From Ovis canadensis (lineage: Eukaryota > Chordata > Mammalia > Artiodactyla > Bovidae): DNA of 64,000 nt. Location: the NCBI RefSeq assembly GCF_042477335.2, contig NC_091262.1:45729001-45793000 (forward strand), given 5' to 3'. This document shows, piece by piece, positions 28,150-37,159 of this stretch; position 1 is the first letter of the stretch, and each line of letters opens with the position of its first letter. The position numbers and the translations under genes were made by a program. The notes below the pieces were generated by a model. That model made no database searches and was not told where the DNA came from. It worked only from the letters and a program-made list of their open reading frames with translations.

Positions 28150-28589
28150 ATCAGCCTCACTGGCTCTGGCTCCTCGGGTGGCCTGGTGAGCAAGGAGCGG
28201 TAGCGTATTTTTGCCTCCTTGGGTAAGGGGCCATGGTCAGGGGCAGAGAATTTTACCCTTGAGAGCAGACAAACCTCGCTTCAGAGCCAGTCTGCAGCCC
28301 CCGCACACCGTCTCTGCGCACTTGGAGACTCGGCGCCCATCAGCCCACAGGGATGTAGGGGGTGATAGGAGGGGAGCCCACTCTATGGGAGCTGCTTCAG
28401 GGGGAGGCCTCCAACCCGAAGGCGAATTCAGTGGGCATTTCTGATAAGACGGGGGGTGCATGTGGTAAGCTCTTAGGTGGGGCATTTGGGAGGTACAGCT
28501 CAGATCAGGTTCAGGGGCCTGGGGGACCCCCAGGACTGGTCAGGGTGTGCAGATGTGGGCTCAGAGGAGGGTGGCATAATGACAGCAAC

Positions 28590-28815
28590 CCTTGCAAAGC
28601 ATCTACTTTGCACCAGGTCTTAAGAGACCTTTATACGTATTAATTCGTTTAATCCTCACAACCATTTTGCTTGTGATATCATTATCCCCATTTTACAGAT
28701 GGGAAAATTGAGACATAGAGAGGCTAGGTCATTTGTCTAAGATCATACAGAGACTGTGTGGCGCAGCTTGGAATGAACCCAGGCATCTGGCTCCAGGGTC
28801 TGCTTCTAATGTACA
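28590..28815 (-). repeat. MIR-like SINE
   Basis: TTTAATCCTCACAACCATTT, CCCATTTTACAGATGGGAAA and CCCAGGCATCTGGCTCCAGG form the typical antisense MIR pattern. Confidence 0.85.
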
Positions 28816-29073
28816 TGGGAGTCAAGGGCAGGAAGCTCTAGCCAGGTTCCTCACCTCGGATTCCAAGCCACCTCCCTCCTCTGCCAGGAGGGGGAGCTCG
28901 CCCCTCAGAGAGGCCTCTGCGGGAGAGCAGGTGGGTTGGGAGAGGCACTTTCCCATCAGTCCTGTTCTGACCAAGGTGCGCCTCACCCATCAGCAACAGA
29001 CAGGAGTGGGTCCTGAGTGAGCTCCCACATCTTAGCTCAGACCTCACCTCTGTTCATCTCTCTGGGTGACAGC

Positions 29074-29262
29074 CTCCTTGGCAGGACTGCCAGATAAAAT
29101 ATAGACTGTCCCATTAAGCTTCAGATAACAAATATTTTAAAAATGTAAGTATGTTCTAAATTTTACATGGGGCATGTTTATATTCAAAGCTCTTATTGTC
29201 TATCTGAAATTTGAACTTAACTGGGTGTCCTGTGTGTTTATTTACGCCACCTGGCAACCCTA
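29074..29262. mobile_element. Palindromic DNA-transposon-like element
   Basis: The left arm (TGCCAGATAAAATATAGACT) is the approximate inverse of the right arm (GTTTATTTACGCCACCTGGC), with matching inner segments (CTTCAGATAACAA versus TGTCTATCTGAAA). The near-complete palindrome suggests an old non-autonomous DNA transposon. Confidence 0.7.
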
Positions 29263-30009
29263 CCCTCGGGCATCTCCTTCCACGCTTCCCATGCTTAGCC
29301 CACTCCTTCCCTTTGCTTCCTCCTTGGTGTCCTCCTGGAGAGGGCAGCTCCCGCATGTCTGCTTCAGACTGATGCCTCCTACTGTGTTTTCTCAAGCACC
29401 CCCAGCTCAGTGCTCCCCAGAGTAACTCCCCATATTCTCTCCTGGGCCCTCTCAGAGGTGTCACCACCATCCACTCAGCCACCAAGCCAGGGACCAGGGA
29501 GCCCCTCAGCTTCTCGCTGTACTCAACTGTACACACTGTTCTTCCTGCCTGAAGGCCCCCACATCTCTCCCCTTCAGCACCTCTGCCCTGCTTGTCACCC
29601 TCTTCCCCTATAGCCTCCCTTCATCTCCCTCCAAGACGTCCTCAGGCCCCCTGCCAAGTCTGAACCCCCCACCCTCTCTCGCTTCAGTTCATCTGGAGGA
29701 GGGGCTCCAGGGAGAGAGGGAGGGCCTGAAGATGTGCAGGGGCCAAGAGCATTGGTGGGGGGAGGGGGGGCGGTATTGGGCATTGATTGCTTTGTAATTT
29801 CCAAAGAGAGCGCTTTGCATTCCAGAAATCCCAGCTTCAGTTCTGAGTCAGTGGTCATGGGCTGAGTGAAGGTCCCTTGGGTCTAGGTCAGCGTGTATGA
29901 GTGACCCAGGGCCCTTCCACCAAAATAAAAGTCCTTGGGCCCAGCCAGGACTCCAGGTCCCCCTGGAGTCCCTGGTCTTTCTACTGACCCTGGTCTTTCT
30001 GTTTTGCAG

Positions 30010-30044
30010 CTCCCTGAGGGCCTCCTTTGACTCTCTGAAGCAGC
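30010..30044 (+). CDS. PSTPIP1: PSTPIP1 exon 4 (residues 71-83)
   Basis: A 35-nt micro-exon flanked by TTTGCAG and GTAAGT. It completes Asn71 and encodes [11 protein letters not shown], leaving in phase 1 with the first base of Gln83. It was placed by reading-frame continuity between exons 3 and 5 and by agreement with human PSTPIP1. It is too short to stand out as an open reading frame. It contributes to the second F-BAR helix. Confidence 0.95.
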
Positions 30045-30269
30045 GTAAGTCCCGCCTGTTCCCCACCCTGGGCTGCAGGGGGACAGGACCTTCTGGGAAC
30101 AGCAGATCCCCACCGATGGAGACGAGTGGATTCTGGTTGGGAACTGAGGCTGGTGGCAGAGACGAGCTGTGGGGTTGGGGCTGGGCTGGTCCAGGCAGGG
30201 GCGAGTGTGTCACTGGTTGGGGCCCATCAAGTCTGATGCCAGGGACCAGTGTCCTTACTCTGCCCCCAG

Positions 30270-30376
30270 AAATGGAGAATGTGGGCAGCTCCCACATCCA
30301 GCTGGCCCTGGCCCTGCGCGAGGAGCTGCGGAGCCTGGAGGAGTTCCGTGAGAGGCAGAAGGAGCAGAGGAAGAAG
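30270..30376 (+). CDS. PSTPIP1: PSTPIP1 exon 5 (residues 83-118)
   Basis: This 107-nt exon is flanked by CCCCCAG and GTGAGG. It completes Gln83 and ends in phase 0 at Lys118. It encodes a long amphipathic helix beginning [19 protein letters not shown] and ending in the strongly charged [11 protein letters not shown], part of the extended F-BAR helical bundle. Human has Thr where the second LAL segment here reads Ala (LALTL versus LALAL). Confidence 0.97.
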
Positions 30377-32073
30377 GTGAGGCGGGTGCTGGGGATGGGC
30401 CTGGTGGGAGACTGCAGCGGTCACTGTGGTGGTAGTGGAGGCTGGGTCCTCATGATGGAGGGCAGGGCAGCACCCCAGGCTCGGGGGTGGTGGTGATCTG
30501 GAGGAGAGAAGAGTGTGGACAGAGGCCGGGCGCTGGGACCAGGGCCTGGCTCTCCAGCCTGAAGGCCCCTCTGGGGATCTTCCCACTGAGGTGTCTCATG
30601 CCAAGAGTGAAGGGCATGGGCCTTTTCGATCACCCCGTTACAGCAGGCTATGGAGGGTACTCGACAACTTGGGAGTATCCAAAGAAGGCAACCTAAGTTA
30701 GGGAGTCACCAGAAACTCTGCTTATCTGGGAGAAAGGAAGACCTGGGGGCTCAGTCACTGCAGCCACTCTGCAGGGCTGCCTGAGGCCAAGGTGGACAGA
30801 GCTTGTGGGGAATAGGAGGTGTTGAGCTTGCCCTAGCATCCCAGGGTATTTTTCACAGGGGTCGGCTGTCCCTCAATGCATGGGAAGGAAGTGAGGTCCC
30901 CACTGTGGGGGGTATATAAACAGACTGAAGGCGACTTGTCAGAGAAGCTGCAGAGCTTGGATGAGAGGTGGGGTTGGTACCCTCTGTGTCCCAGCGCCCC
31001 CTCCCAAGCCTGAGACTCTCTGATTGGCTGAGTATGTGGCCCTCTGGGAAGGCAGGTGTGGACATAGGATCAGCCTTTCAGGGCCTCAGTGATGAGGGTG
31101 GAACTTGGACAGGTGGGAGAGGTCAGCACGCAGAAACGCTTCTTGCTTGGAGAGGGAGCATCTTTGTACACTGTCCAAAGAATTGAAAATGGAAACTTCC
31201 ACACAACTGACCTGTGAAGGGAAAAAAAAAACAACAGTTCATGGCCTGGGCCAGCCTGGGGCTGGGTGTCCTGGCCAAGCCACTTGCCCTCTCTGTGCCT
31301 CAGTCTCCCTCTTGCAGGGTGGGAAGCTTCTGTCCACCTCCCACGCTTCAGGGACCCAACCGAGAACCAGGCCCTCTCTGTCTGCACAGGCAGGGTGCCG
31401 GCTCCAATGAGTGGCTCTGACCGCAGAAATTTCATGTGGCTATACTCCCTGTCTGCCCAACTGGGGCCTGAGGCTTTCGGGATTCTAAATTTGGGTTCCT
31501 GAGCAGACAGTGGGCCCTCAAAGCCCACCCCACAAGTCAGCCCAGCCTTGAGATGCTGGAGCAGGTGACCTCTCTGAGCTGGGACTTGCCTGCAGAGCAT
31601 CTCTGAGGCCCCAGGATGGCTATTTCAAGCTTTCCTGTGGCGAGTGAGGCTGTGATGTCTGCAAAAGCTATTTTGGACAGAGTGACACCTTCTACAGTGT
31701 GGCTGGGGTTCCCACGAGTGTGATTGCTATGCGTGGTTACAGAGGCTTGTGAGTGAAGGGCAGTGTGTGTGCATTCACATGTGTGTGTGAAGGCTGGGTA
31801 TTCTCTGGCTAGAGACCAAGTGCCGGCTGGGCCAGGAGGTGGGGTGGTCTGCAGGGAGAGGATACCTGGGGTGCATCCATGCCCTGGGCTCCTCTAGCCT
31901 TCTGTTGGGAGCAGCAGTTGTGATTGAGCAGGCTGATGGAGGGGGAGGGCAGCTCATCACTGCCCCATCAGAGCCAGGAGGGGAGCCTGGGCCTCCTCCC
32001 AGGGACACCCCATCCTCTTGGCCTAGAGCCTCACCACCCCAGCCTCACGCTCAGAGCCTCATGTCCCCTGCAG
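30377..32073. other. PSTPIP1 intron 5
   Basis: 1.7 kb without young ruminant repeats. MIR-like patch near 31250-31330. A short TG-rich tract lies near 31755-31790. No additional exon recognised. Confidence 0.5.
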
Positions 32074-32136
32074 TACGAGGCTGTCATGGACCGTGTCCAG
32101 AAGAGCAAGCTGTCGCTCCACAAGAAGGCCATGGAG
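32074..32136 (+). CDS. PSTPIP1: PSTPIP1 exon 6 (residues 119-139)
   Basis: This 63-nt exon has phase 0 at both ends, with flanks CCTGCAG and GTGAGC. It encodes 21 residues starting YEAVMDRVQKSKLSLHKKA, a continuation of the basic F-BAR helix. Human has Tyr where His stands in SLHKK. Being symmetric, skipping this exon would keep the frame. Confidence 0.97.
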
Positions 32137-32762
32137 GTGAGCCTGGAGGGGCGGCTGTGTTTGGGGTGTGGATCCCAGGAGCCTTGGGATAGGGCTGGGC
32201 TCAGGCTTCCATCCAGCAACAGGCACAGCAGCCTGTCAGGTTCCTGGGGCGCACTGGCTGCCAGGGTGCCATGCAGATCAGCCCGGGGGCTCTGCCCCCT
32301 ACCCTTGTTGGGGGGTGGTGCTTCTGACTAATGGGTAAGCAATCAGTCTCAGACAGTGGTCCACAGGGTCACACACGCTGTCAGCTGGGGATTCCGCAGG
32401 TGAAGGGAGAAGGGACTCCTGAGCTGTCTGAAAGGACCACATGCACAGGGTCTGGCATCGTGATGAAACACAGCATTTCCCGAGCCCTGCAGGTGGTCTG
32501 ATGTGACCACACCTCTGAAGAGGCGGGGGCATAGACCAGGCTACACTGTCCCCAGTGGAGAGGGGGGCCTGGGAACAAGACTCCCTTCTACATCTCCATT
32601 CCAGACCCCAAGATCTCTGTCCCTGGTGTGGAGGCCCCCTTTCCATCTACAGCCCGACAGGGAGAAGGGAGGTCGGGCTCAGGAGCCTCACGTTGGGGCC
32701 CCCAAGTCACGCCCCTCCCCCCCGTCCCCTCCCCGACCCCCCCCCCCCCCCCCGCCGCCCAG
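32137..32762. other. PSTPIP1 intron 6
   Basis: 626 bp. GC-rich, ending in the C-homopolymer acceptor of exon 7. No other feature seen. Confidence 0.6.
32737..32753 (+). repeat. Poly-C run in exon 7 acceptor
   Basis: Seventeen consecutive C, preceded by CCCCGA and followed by GCCGCCCAG and then the exon. It serves as the polypyrimidine tract. Its length may differ between alleles or be mis-called. Confidence 0.9.
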
Positions 32763-32861
32763 TCCAAGAAGACGTATGAGCAGAAGTGCCGGGATGCAGA
32801 TGACGCTGAACAGGCCTTTGAGCGCATTAGTACCAACGGTCAACAGAAGCAGGTGGAGAAG
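32763..32861 (+). CDS. PSTPIP1: PSTPIP1 exon 7 (residues 140-172)
   Basis: This 99-nt exon has phase 0 at both ends and encodes 33 residues beginning [19 protein letters not shown], the mid F-BAR helix that runs into the coiled-coil stretch. The 3' splice site is unusual: a 17-C homopolymer (32737-32753) followed by GCCGCCCAG replaces the normal mixed pyrimidine tract. The donor is GTGCGT. The variable region near the end reads STNGQQKQ, where human has SANGHQKQ. Confidence 0.96.
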
Positions 32862-33706
32862 GTGCGTGCAGTCACCGAGGCTGGGCAATCTCATGGGGCT
32901 GGGGGCAGGGTGGGAAGGGGTGCCGCAGACTCCCCCAGGCAAGGTTTCCTAGAATCTCAAGGTCTAGATAGTCAGTTTGATCCCCTTTGCTGTCTCCAGG
33001 CTGCACCCAACGACCCATTCCTCAGAGCAGGCCCACTGCAGCCCAGGCTCAGAGCCCACAGGGCAGACGCTAACCCTCACCCAACCCTTCGGAGAAGGGC
33101 TCAGTAGGCCCATGTCCCAGAGAGGAAACAGGCCCAGAGATGGTGAGTGACTTGTCCAAGGTCTCAGAGCCAGGCAGGAACAGAGAAAGGACCCCAAACC
33201 CAGGCTGTCCAGAACCCAAGCTCTTGACTACTCCGGCCTCTTGGCCAGGGTGGGAATATCAAAGCCCCCAGGACCCACGAATACATTTGGCCCATTGCAC
33301 AGACAGGAAAGCTGAGGCACAGAGAGGGCAGGGGCCTGTGGGTGAGTTGGTGGCAGCAAGTCAGGGACAGAGCCCAAGCCCCAACCAGCAGGTCCAGCAG
33401 TGGCTGTAGAGCCCCAGGTCTGCATTGCTTGCTCTAGGTCTCCAGGTCTAGTTTTCACGTGTGTCTGCATGACCGGGTTTCTGTTTTATTCCTATTTTAT
33501 TAGAAAGAGCCTGTGGTCCTTTGTGGGGTGAGGCTGGAGTGGTTCTGGAGGCCCCCTCAGGGCTAGCGTCTGCTCTCCCTGCCCCATGAGAGGTGGCCGG
33601 GAGGTGCCCCATGTGACGGAGGCCCTTCAGGGAGGCCAGGGGCCCGAGGTCTGGGCTGGGAGGCGCGGGGCCGGGCCTCAGTGCCGCTTTCCCTCTGTCT
33701 TCTCAG
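32862..33706. other. PSTPIP1 intron 7
   Basis: 845 bp with MIR-like remnants at about 33110-33240 and 33270-33390 (GACAGGAAAGCTGAGGCACA). No further exon. Confidence 0.55.
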
Positions 33707-33752
33707 AGCCAGAACAAAGCCAAGCAGTGCAAGGACTCAGCCCAGGAGGCAG
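33707..33752 (+). CDS. PSTPIP1: PSTPIP1 exon 8 (residues 173-188)
   Basis: This 46-nt exon follows TTCTCAG and precedes GTACGC. It enters in phase 0 and leaves in phase 1, carrying the first base of Glu188. It encodes SQNKAKQCKDSAQEA, part of the coiled coil (about residues 166-212 in human). It is short and was found by frame continuity and similarity to the human exon, which reads ARQCKDSATEA. Confidence 0.95.
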
Positions 33753-34673
33753 GTACGCGGCTGGCCCGCCTCCTCAGCTTAGGGGGTGGGCAGCCCGGAC
33801 ATCTTTCCCCCGGCAGCACACTGCCTCCACCCTGGGACACAGTCCCACGCTCCTCACTCTTGCTTCCTTATGCAAGTAAAATGAAAAATTCATTTTCTCG
33901 CACTTGCCAACACTGTTCTTGGTGCTTTGTATGTTTTTACTAATGCTCACAACAATCCTATGAGGTATTCACTATTACTATCCCTCTCTTAACAGGTAAG
34001 GAAACTGTGGCACAGAGAGGTTATTTAACTTGCCCAGGGTCACACAGCCAATAAGTCATGGTAACTGTATTTGAATGCAAGCCGTCTGGCTCCAGGGCTG
34101 AGGACCTTCAGAGCCACTGATCAAGGGAGACAGGCCCACTCGTTGCACATACACCTCTCTCTCTCTCTCTCTCATATACACTGGGACACATCACAGCCTT
34201 CTCTGGGCATATGTCTCCTCTATCCTCCTCCCGATGCCAGAAGATCCCAACAGCCCTCATCTCTGCTGACACAGCGCTGCCTTCTGCCACACCACCTGTC
34301 CCAACACCCAGGCAGAGGCTCCCTTGGCTGGCGGTCACAGAGCTCACGGTCCAAGCCCGCTGGCTTCCTAGCCCACCAGCTCCCAAAGCTCCCCTTCATC
34401 CTTCTCCAGGGCCACCCCCTCTGAGCCTCAGCTTCTCATCTGGAAGGTGGGATGGTGAGAGGCCCAGACTCTGACCTTAGGCTCTGCCCCAGCCCGAGGC
34501 AGCTGGAACACAGTGGGCACTGAGCACCTCTCCAGGAGCGGTACCAGGGTGAGGGGCCCTGACAAGCGCTCATCTGTGGCTCCAGCAGCCAGGGCAGGTC
34601 CCTCCAGGGAGGAGGAGGGCACTGAGGGAGCACAGGGGTGGGCTGGCTTCCCTGAGGACCCCTGTGCTTCCAG
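33753..34673. other. PSTPIP1 intron 8
   Basis: 921 bp. Holds a MIR-like SINE (33890-34095, with CTTGCCCAGGGTCACACAGC) and a (CT)n microsatellite (34154-34173). No exon besides the flanking ones. Confidence 0.6.
34154..34173. repeat. CT microsatellite
   Basis: Ten CT units within intron 8. Confidence 0.9.
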
Positions 34674-34753
34674 AGCGGGTGTACAGGCAGAACATCGAGC
34701 AGCTGGAGAGGGTGCGGAATGAGTGGGAGCAGGAGCACCGGGCCACCTGTGAG
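34674..34753 (+). CDS. PSTPIP1: PSTPIP1 exon 9 (residues 188-214)
   Basis: This 80-nt exon is flanked by TTCCAG and GTGAGT. It completes Glu188 and ends in phase 0. It encodes [20 protein letters not shown] and then EHRATCE, the end of the coiled-coil segment. In human this is one of the more variable parts of the F-BAR domain; here Asn-Ile-Glu stands where human has Ser-Ile-Ala. Confidence 0.96.
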
Positions 34754-35298
34754 GTGAGTGACCCCTTGGTGCGGAGCTGATGCCCGTCCCTGCTCCGGCC
34801 GCTTCGTGGGGGAAGAGGGGACCGCAGTGGGGAAAGCCAGCCTTCCTTCCCTCATTCACTCATCCGCTCACTCCAAGGCCCTCCCCAGGGAGCTCCCTGC
34901 CTGCCTTTGTGCTTGGAGTCCCTTTCTGCAGGCAGGCAGGCAGGCATCCTTCGCTCCTTTTGGCTGAAGCCGCAACTGAGGCTTGAACAGAACCCATAGC
35001 TTCCCTGGGCTCTGATGATGAGCAGGGCCTGGGAGACAGGATTCAGGGTCCAGTGCTTCTCTTAAGACACACCCCAGGGGGGTGGTAGGGTCTGGGGAAG
35101 GGCAGGGGGCAGAGTCCCACAGGCAGTTCAACTTCCCAGAAGCCTCAAGGGCTGGCACAGAGGTGGGGGTGGGGACCCCCAGCCTTTAGGCTTCCTTTAG
35201 GCTTGGCTTCGGCAGGCCGGGTCTGGCTGGTCAACTCCAGCGGCGCTGTGGGTGGGGCCCGGCTTGGCCAGCCCTACTGTGACCCCATCTCTCCTCAG
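34754..35298. other. PSTPIP1 intron 9
   Basis: 545 bp. A short (GGCA)n run lies near 34928-34945; otherwise nothing recognised. Confidence 0.55.
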
Positions 35299-35397
35299 GC
35301 CTTCCAGTTGCAGGAGTTTGACCGGCTGACCATCCTCCGCAACTCCCTGTGGGTGCACTGCAACCAGCTCTCCATGCAGTGCGTCAAGGACGATGAG
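35299..35397 (+). CDS. PSTPIP1: PSTPIP1 exon 10 (residues 215-247), PTP-PEST-binding region
   Basis: This 99-nt exon has phase 0 at both ends, with flanks CTCCTCAG and GTGGGG. It begins [15 protein letters not shown] and contains Trp232, which established work ties to binding PTP-PEST (PTPN12). Residue 230, the site of the human PAPA-syndrome change Ala230Thr, is Ser here (codon TCC, 35344-35346). Residue 233 is His, followed by Cys234 where human has Ser. The rest closely matches human. Confidence 0.97.
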
Positions 35398-36439
35398 GTG
35401 GGGGCTGAGGGCAGGGGGTAGAGGGGAGGGGTGAGGGGAGGGCAGCCTCCGGGCCACAGTGAGGCCGGTCCACCTGAGCCTGTGAGCAGACCTAGTCCTC
35501 TGTGGCCTGAGCCCTGGCCTCAGGGTCTCCGAGCCCAGCACCGAGCCTCTACCCCAGGCCCCAACGACAGGGAGCTCAGGACTGTGCAGGCCACGGCCTC
35601 TTGGCCTGGAAGACGTGCGTTGTGGTTACCCTGGCGTCTGCCCTCTCTGCTCGCCCCAGCCCTGAGGCCTCAGCTCTCCTATCAGAGCCCCAGAGCTCTA
35701 TTCCCTCTGCTGGGAAAGGGAGGGGAGGGGAGGTGGACCCAGGCCCTCAGAGGTTTGCAGAGGCTGGGGGACCCTGGGGTTGCCCTGCTCCAGGCCTGGT
35801 GCTTGCAGGAGCCGAGGTCCAGTCCCTCTTCTGTCCCCAGACATCTCTAGGGTGTCCTGGCTCCCCCGCCTTACTGAGCTCTACGTGCCAGGTGGGCCCT
35901 GCTCAGCAGAAAGGGGTGGCCACCTCCCTGCCAGGGGCCTCGATCTCTGCTGATGCAGCCCTCGCTCGCTCGTTTTCTGCCCTGACCCCCTGACCCACCA
36001 CTGTTACTTGCCTAATCCCTTCTGCCCATGGGTGTGGAGTTTTGGGCGCTTTCCCCCCCAAATGACTTGAGCCCACCTGGTGGCCTCATTGTAGCAGAGG
36101 AGGGAGTATGAGTTCTGAACCCTCTCATGCTGGACCCAAAGCCCAGCGCACTGACTTCATTTCCTGCTGTGGGATCTTGGGCAAGTCACTCTCCAGAGCT
36201 TTCTCGTCTATAAAGGAGGGAGTCCTGTCTCCCACAGAGGATGGAGAAGGAATGTGCACACACTAGGTGCTCAGGAAACAGGAGAAGCTGCCAGCCAGGG
36301 CTCTAGCCCTTCAGGCAGGCCTGCAGCAGTTACACCTCAAGGCCCCCGGTCAGGGTTCAGACCCAAAGAGGGGGGCAGGCTTGATACTGTGGGCCAGGTG
36401 AAGCCTGGCCCCTCAGCTTCTGCTTCCCCCCACCCCCAG
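35398..36439. other. PSTPIP1 intron 10
   Basis: About 1 kb with a MIR-like SINE near 36115-36270 (GATCTTGGGCAAGTCACTCT). No additional exon recognised. Confidence 0.55.
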
Positions 36440-36536
36440 CTCTACGAAGAGGTGCGGGTGACGCTAGAAGGCTGCAGTGTGGACGCCGACATTGACGGCT
36501 TCATCCAGGCCAAGAGCACAGGCACCGAGCCCCCAG
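36440..36536 (+). CDS. PSTPIP1: PSTPIP1 exon 11 (residues 248-280), end of F-BAR
   Basis: This 97-nt exon follows CCCCCAG and precedes GTGAGG, entering in phase 0 and leaving in phase 1. It begins [12 protein letters not shown] and ends [10 protein letters not shown]. It retains Glu250 and Glu257, the residues whose replacement in human causes PAPA-spectrum or hyperzincaemia (PAMI) disease. It closes the F-BAR fold and opens the proline-containing linker. Confidence 0.97.
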
Positions 36537-37068
36537 GTGAGGCCTGTCTGTGGGCAACACGGCTGCTGGGTCCAGGTCCTCCTTCCCTGGAAGGCCTGGC
36601 CTGGGTTCTCTGAGCCTCAACTGCCAGGACAGAAGCAGGGTGGCTCACAGCTCCCTTCTGGGTGCCAGGCCCAGGGGAAGGTCAGGGACAGAGCAGGCCC
36701 CTGGCTGGGTCCTTAATGTGCTGCCTCCTCGAGAGAGAGGACAGGCAGGGCCTAGGACACTGTAACACTCGAGGGGGGACAGGGGTAGGGAGAGGCAGGA
36801 GCCGCCTCAGAGCCCCCACTCCACTCCACGGTTTGGCACCGCTAAATCTTGAGTCTAGAACGTTCGGTCTCAGTGGTACCCACAGTGGGGTCTCTCAGGG
36901 AAGTGAAAGGGGGCCCCCTCCTCAAGCACCAGGGCAGGCCAGGGCCAGGATGGGAAGGTGGGGCCCTGGTCTGGGTCTCCGGAGGGGGAGAGGATGGGGT
37001 GTCAGAGGGCACAGGTACCCCCTGCCCTGCCCTCGTCAGCCTGGGCCTCTCGCACTTGTCACCTGCAG
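36537..37068. other. PSTPIP1 intron 11
   Basis: 532 bp of GC-rich sequence without recognised repeats. Confidence 0.55.
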
Positions 37069-37159
37069 CGCCGGTGCCTTACCAGAACTACTACGATCGG
37101 GAGGTGGCCCCGTTGTCCAGCAGCCCTGGCGTCCAGCCGTCCTGTGGCATGATAAAGAG
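37069..37159 (+). CDS. PSTPIP1: PSTPIP1 exon 12 (residues 280-310), linker
   Basis: This 91-nt exon is flanked by ACCTGCAG and GTGAGC. It enters in phase 1 and leaves in phase 2 with Arg310 split. It encodes [16 protein letters not shown] and then the serine-rich [15 protein letters not shown]. The paired tyrosines and the PxxP-like segments belong to the flexible linker between F-BAR and SH3, the part of the protein phosphorylated by Abl-type kinases in the family. Confidence 0.96.

Larger units (their letters stand above)
28150..30009. other. PSTPIP1 intron 3, last part
   Basis: Contains an MIR-like SINE (28590-28815), a palindromic DNA-transposon-like element (29074-29262) and a pyrimidine-rich L2-like block (29270-29620). 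It ends in the exon 4 acceptor at TTTTGCAG. Confidence 0.5.

Noticed and set aside
34141-34200. CT-repeat as a possible CRISPR-like or regulatory array
   Set aside because: Plain dinucleotide microsatellite in a mammalian intron; CRISPR arrays do not occur in this context.
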